Below the pieces are notes generated by a model. The model did not search any database. It was not told the origin of the DNA and saw only the letters and a program-made list of their open reading frames with translations. Made by a program: the position numbers and the translations under genes. Positions 60,418 to 64,000 of a stretch of 64,000 nucleotides of DNA are shown here, one piece after another. Source of the stretch: Saccharomycopsis phalli (lineage: Eukaryota > Ascomycota > Saccharomycetes > Ascoideales > Saccharomycopsidaceae); the NCBI GenBank assembly GCA_020342235.1, contig CP073213.1, positions 226,501 to 290,500 on the forward strand. The letters run 5' to 3'. Within the stretch, counting starts at the first letter, position 1; every line of letters starts with the position of its first letter.

Positions 60418-61299
60418 TGTGGCAGAATGTGTTTTTAAAATTAAAGTATAATAGTATATCTTTGGGACTGTGATGGAATCATCTTTAGCAATACGACTTG
60501 TGAGGGATTATGATTATAAGTAGAAGTGACTTTGTATTGAGAAGGTCTGATTGTGAGCATTTGATTCTACTAGAATCAAATTTCAGCATGTCCAAGAAAC
60601 TACAAGGGTATATTCACGTTGTACGACACAATTATTTCTTTGGTGACAAACGAAACAAAGTCTGGACGTGGTATTCAATATCTGCCCAATAACAGAAGAC
60701 AGATATCTTCTGATAATATTACATCTCTTGTATGATGCCGGTGGTGGATTATCTACAAGGATGTTGTATTAGTACACGCTTGTTTACAAGTGTCGTGAAA
60801 AGGCCTCTGGACAATCGAGTTTTCATTAAAGTTTATTTTGTTCCATGTGTTATTCTAGATCACGTATTGCAGACATCTTGTTCCAAGGTTATTTTAGATT
60901 ACCTATTGCAGACATTGCTCCATGAATATATTCATCTCGACTCCTCATCATCAGTCAAACAACTGTATTTAAATCCAGGCTATTGATTGCAACAGAGCAT
61001 GGTACTGTGTTTTTACCATAATAACCGTCTAGTATCCTTTTAATCTGGTACGATTTGCCCGCACTGCCTTGCTGCTACAGTTCCAGTATAATATTCATTT
61101 ACATGATACAACTGTATTTTAACTTTCCACCATTCACAACTCCATCTAAAAAATCCATTTTGGTTTGATTATTATTCATCCACCAATTACTTTCCCAATC
61201 ACGCATCCACCATCTATTTCATAACCCTATTTACTTCCTATCCAACTCCACCCTACTCATGGGCCACACAAACACCATTTGCTATCCCATCATATCAAA
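60418..61299. other. Gene-free stretch, 0.9 kb
   Basis: A short diverged duplication (TTCTAGATCACGTATTGCAGACATCTTGTTCC and TTTTAGATTACCTATTGCAGACATTGCTCC, about 60852-60917). No gene is seen. Confidence 0.45.
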
Positions 61300-61518
61300 T
61301 TAAAAAATATTTGGCCCTTTTCGAAAATTCAATGGAGGCACCACTGGCATCTTCCGTTTCTTTGACTCAGTAAACAAGACATGTTTTCTCACAATAGGAT
61401 CATAACGGATTTGTGTGACTACAGGAGCGGTTCTTGGGCGAACCACATGCCGAGAAAATCCCGTGTTGGCCGACGAAATTAATTTTATCACAGTGGTTCT
61501 TGTCTTTGCTTTGGCCAT
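61300..61518 (-). CDS. MRPL39: Mitochondrial large-subunit ribosomal protein bL33
   Basis: 72 aa. The conserved start is the ATG at 61518 (MAKAKTRTTVIKLISSANTG); the frame is open further upstream to 61617 but that part is not conserved. The core VVTQIRYDPIVRKHVLFTESKKRK matches bL33, called Mrpl39 in yeast, whose length is 70 aa. A structural protein of the mitochondrial 54S subunit. Divergent from MCM10 with 221 bp between. Confidence 0.93.
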   Translation of the reverse strand: MAKAKTRTTVIKLISSANTGFSRHVVRPRTAPVVTQIRYDPIVRKHVLFTESKKRKMPVVPPLNFRKGPNIF

Positions 61519-61739
61519 TGGAAGAAGAAAGAAAATCACTGAAAAAATCCCAATGAGCAGCGCAGGAGAATGCATGAGGGTGCATGTATATATATATGTG
61601 GGAAAGCGCGATGCCAAAATTGTACTTGTATTATTTTTCCACCTGTTTGAGATTAATCCTGGAGTGAGTGATCAGTTGCTGGTTAAAGTGAAGTGCATAG
61701 AGATTGAATCATTGTTGCCATTGATCAAGACCTTGACAA

Positions 61740-63206
61740 ATGTCCATTCATTCTGATGAGGAGTATATCAGCAAGGAAGACGAGTTCAACAGACTAAACG
61801 AAATATCACAACTAGACAACATCATCCTGGATAAACAGCGCGAGATCGAATCATTGCAGCATCAAAAAGAACAACAGCGTATAGCATTGTTAAACAACCG
61901 ACACAACCATGTGCAACAAGCTAAACCCGGAACGACTTTCCTGGGAAGGTTCCAAAATATGAACCACAAGGAGTCACGGCTTTTGCAAGAGAAGCAGGCG
62001 TTTCTCAAATCGCGGGTGTACACTTTTGATGATTATCAAAACACATCTGTGGTGACAGATGTGGATGAACGAGAGCGGTACTCGGGACTAGAGATCAACA
62101 AACGATATGTGGACAAACGCCAGCTCGATGCGAATTTCCAGGGGAAAAAAGTCTTGCGTATCGACCGACTATATGCTGTGGTGCATCCGCCTGATTTTAA
62201 CGACCCAGAATATGCCAACTGGGTGGTGGTTGGTATAATTGTGGACAAGCAGCAGGGCGTGAGTACAAATGATAGCAAGTACCTTCGGCTCACAATCTCC
62301 AACTTTATTATTGATGTCAAGGTATTGTTGTTTGACAAGGCTCTTGAGAAATACTACAAGTTGAAATTGGGCGATGTGGTGGGGGTGTTGAACCCATTAA
62401 TTTCGCCGTTCAAGACATCGTTCAGTCTCATTCTTAGCAGCGACGATAATAGCATTATTGAAATCGGTCGCCTGAAGCATTTTGGCCACTGCAAAGCCAG
62501 AAAAAAAGACAGTCACCCATGCAACTTGCCGATTGATTTGAGCAAGACGGAGTATTGTGAGTACCATCAGAACTTGTCGCTCAAAAAGATATATTCCAAC
62601 AGACTCGAATTGGCGGGTGTCAAGACAAACAACGGACCAAAGACTAATACCAGCACGATTATCAGCACCAACGGAATGGTGGTCCGCAATGCACAAGAGT
62701 CCTTGAACATTGGCTCGGTATACTTCTCGAATCCGCACAGCAAAAAGGCATTTTTTGATGACGAGTACATCAACCCAGATCGAGTCGGTAATATTGATAG
62801 CAAACGCAAAAAGTTGATGCGAGAAAGAAAGGAATCGGAGCTCAAGCAGAAGCTCAGCAACTTTAAAGGCGGCGAAAGTCTTCGAGTAATCGACCCAGTC
62901 AAACGGCCCCAGGGCCATGAGGAATTGCTCAAGGCTGCGTATCGCCCTAGTCAATTGGCTGAGTTGGGGTTTGATAATAAGAACCGTCACAATGAAGTAG
63001 GAAAGGAGTCGCTAGAGGAGTTGAATCGGATCAGAAAGTCCAGCAAGAAGTACTTGGGTGCGTCCAAAGTGACTAAAGCTGCAAAGAAAGTGGTGAAGAA
63101 AGCGGTGAAGAATGACTCTGAATCTAGTGATAGTGATTTGGAGATTGATTTTGGAGACAAGAAGCTGGATTATTTAAAAATGATTGGCGCAGTGACTAAA
63201 AAGTGA
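61740..63206 (+). CDS. MCM10: DNA replication factor Mcm10
   Basis: 488 aa from ATG 61740. Essential for activation of the CMG helicase and for Pol-alpha recruitment at origins. N-terminal coiled segment (about residues 5-55), OB-fold (about 120-240; VVGIIVDKQQG, FIIDVKVLLFDKALEKYYKLKLGDVVGVLNP), then a CCCH zinc finger HCKARKKDSHPCNLPIDLSKTEYCEYH (about 250-277), which defines the family. The C-terminus is basic. The CTG codon at 62472 lies in the IGxxxHFGHC segment where I recall small residues in other yeasts. Length is somewhat shorter than S. cerevisiae Mcm10 (571 aa). Confidence 0.94.
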   Translation: MSIHSDEEYISKEDEFNRLNEISQLDNIILDKQREIESLQHQKEQQRIALLNNRHNHVQQAKPGTTFLGRFQNMNHKESRLLQEKQAFLKSRVYTFDDYQNTSVVTDVDERERYSGLEINKRYVDKRQLDANFQGKKVLRIDRLYAVVHPPDFNDPEYANWVVVGIIVDKQQGVSTNDSKYLRLTISNFIIDVKVLLFDKALEKYYKLKLGDVVGVLNPLISPFKTSFSLILSSDDNSIIEIGRLKHFGHCKARKKDSHPCNLPIDLSKTEYCEYHQNLSLKKIYSNRLELAGVKTNNGPKTNTSTIISTNGMVVRNAQESLNIGSVYFSNPHSKKAFFDDEYINPDRVGNIDSKRKKLMRERKESELKQKLSNFKGGESLRVIDPVKRPQGHEELLKAAYRPSQLAELGFDNKNRHNEVGKESLEELNRIRKSSKKYLGASKVTKAAKKVVKKAVKNDSESSDSDLEIDFGDKKLDYLKMIGAVTKK

Positions 63207-63841
63207 GTTGAATACCATGTTGTCCGGAACAATTGGTATTTTCTGGTATGGATAGTACTGTTGCAATTGTTTATAAGTTGCAATTTTTCATAAGTTGCAA
63301 TTGTTTAATTTAGAATTCTGCTATTTGGCAGTGTATTTATAGAGGAATTTTTAAAAGGATCCAAATATGAATTGAGCCAGATATGAATTGAGCCAGATAT
63401 GAATTGAACCAGATATGAATTGAACCAGATATGAATTGAGCCAGTTATGAAATTAAAACTTTGGTGTGAATGCGACATTGACATGAAATTAAGACTTTGA
63501 AAGACATACCCAATCTTGAGGAACAATTGTCAAGTGTACGAAATCCAGCCATACAATTTACCGAGCATCCACACTTTAATATCGTTGCATCTGACCAGAT
63601 CTAGAAGAACTTGAGACACTATGTCATTCCAAATGAGCAAATTGCTAGAGATTGATTGAAAACGACCTGAATCAGTTTAAAAATTGTTGAAATCTGGCAT
63701 TTCTCCCATTGGCTTCCGTATCTTATTGGTTGTAATAAAAAAGGTTTTACTTCTTTCTTATTAGCGACAGTAATTCCTTGGTTTTTCATATTCTCCTCGG
63801 CTTACAATTTCCGTATCATTCTGGTACTATAATAATATGTT
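63207..63841. other. Gene-free stretch
   Basis: Contains the minisatellite below; otherwise AT-rich sequence without a recognised feature. Confidence 0.45.
63365..63444. repeat. 16-bp minisatellite, five units
   Basis: Unit ATATGAATTGAGCCAG, with AACCAG in units 3-4. It lies about 160 bp after the MCM10 stop. Confidence 0.93.
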
Positions 63842-64000
63842 AAGTCAAGGCTATAGCTATACTAAACTCCCAGGGGAGATTTATTCTTTACCATCTACGA
63901 CCAAAGACAGGTATATAGTTGGAAGAAAACAGAGGTAAAAAATGCTCGGCTTGTGCTGGTGTAAATTTAAAGGAATGGACATTGGAGGAGCAGTGTGCCT
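63842..64000 (-). mobile_element. LINE 3' end running off the window
   Basis: Complement of the copy A 3' UTR: AAGGCTATAGCTATACTAAACTCCCAGGGGAGATTTAT, then a decayed hairpin region and the ATTGGAGGAGCAGTG block (compare 4411-4425). The stem partner of the first hairpin is partly lost, so this is an older copy. The rest lies beyond 64000. Confidence 0.75.

Noticed and set aside
63305-63526. 73-aa frame with IHIWFNSYL repeats
   Set aside because: Translation of the 16-bp minisatellite after MCM10.

Overview
The window is nuclear DNA of a budding yeast (Saccharomycotina). Host genes are mostly uninterrupted reading frames, spacing is compact, and the recognisable orthologues are yeast ones (NFS1, SRP14, RLP7, SSH4, MDM20, DEG1, MRPL39, MCM10). 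In-frame CTG codons are rare in conserved genes. A few of them (62472, 53494, 54040) sit where small or polar residues are expected, so a CUG-Ser (or CUG-Ala) yeast is my preferred guess; this is inference.

Layout. 0-44 kb is a repeat-rich accessory region. Its core is five copies of a two-gene module: a yapsin-like, GPI-anchored aspartic protease (called P1-P5) tail-to-tail with an unrecognised ~166-aa secreted, probably GPI-anchored Ser-rich protein (S1-S5). The four undisturbed pairs have about 270 bp between stop codons; in the first pair the gap was widened by nested transposon insertions. Modules 1+2 and 3+4 face each other as P> <S ... S> <P, with LINE sequence at the centre of each mirror; 28.14-31.18 kb and 32.48-35.74 kb form one large inverted repeat. 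LINEs of the EN+RT, two-ORF type (Tad/I/Jockey-like) are abundant: one almost intact copy (4.2-9.66 kb, minus), one with few lesions (12.9-18.1 kb, plus), one ancient copy (37.1-40.3 kb) and at least seven fragments, many at module borders. LTR retrotransposons are present only as solo LTRs and relics; three have clear 5-bp target duplications.

Embedded in the same region are a carboxypeptidase Kex1-like protein that has lost its catalytic Ser and His (18.9-20.5 kb), a large unrecognised polytopic membrane protein (21.2-23.3 kb), SRP14 and NFS1, and two tiny secreted-peptide genes (52 and 47 aa, both starting MQFQT) that are related to each other. One of the peptide genes shares a 231-bp divergent promoter with the dead carboxypeptidase.

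44-64 kb is mostly ordinary core genome: RLP7/SSH4 (divergent), MDM20/DEG1 (divergent, only 53 bp apart), a DAL5-type transporter, a YEH-type steryl ester hydrolase, and MRPL39/MCM10 (divergent). It is punctuated by solo LTRs, LTR relics and minisatellites, two of which begin exactly at a stop codon. A LINE 3' end runs off the right edge.

The most interesting candidate system is the duplicated protease/partner pair, because two unrelated surface proteins have been copied together, always convergently, five times. Its function cannot be read from sequence alone.
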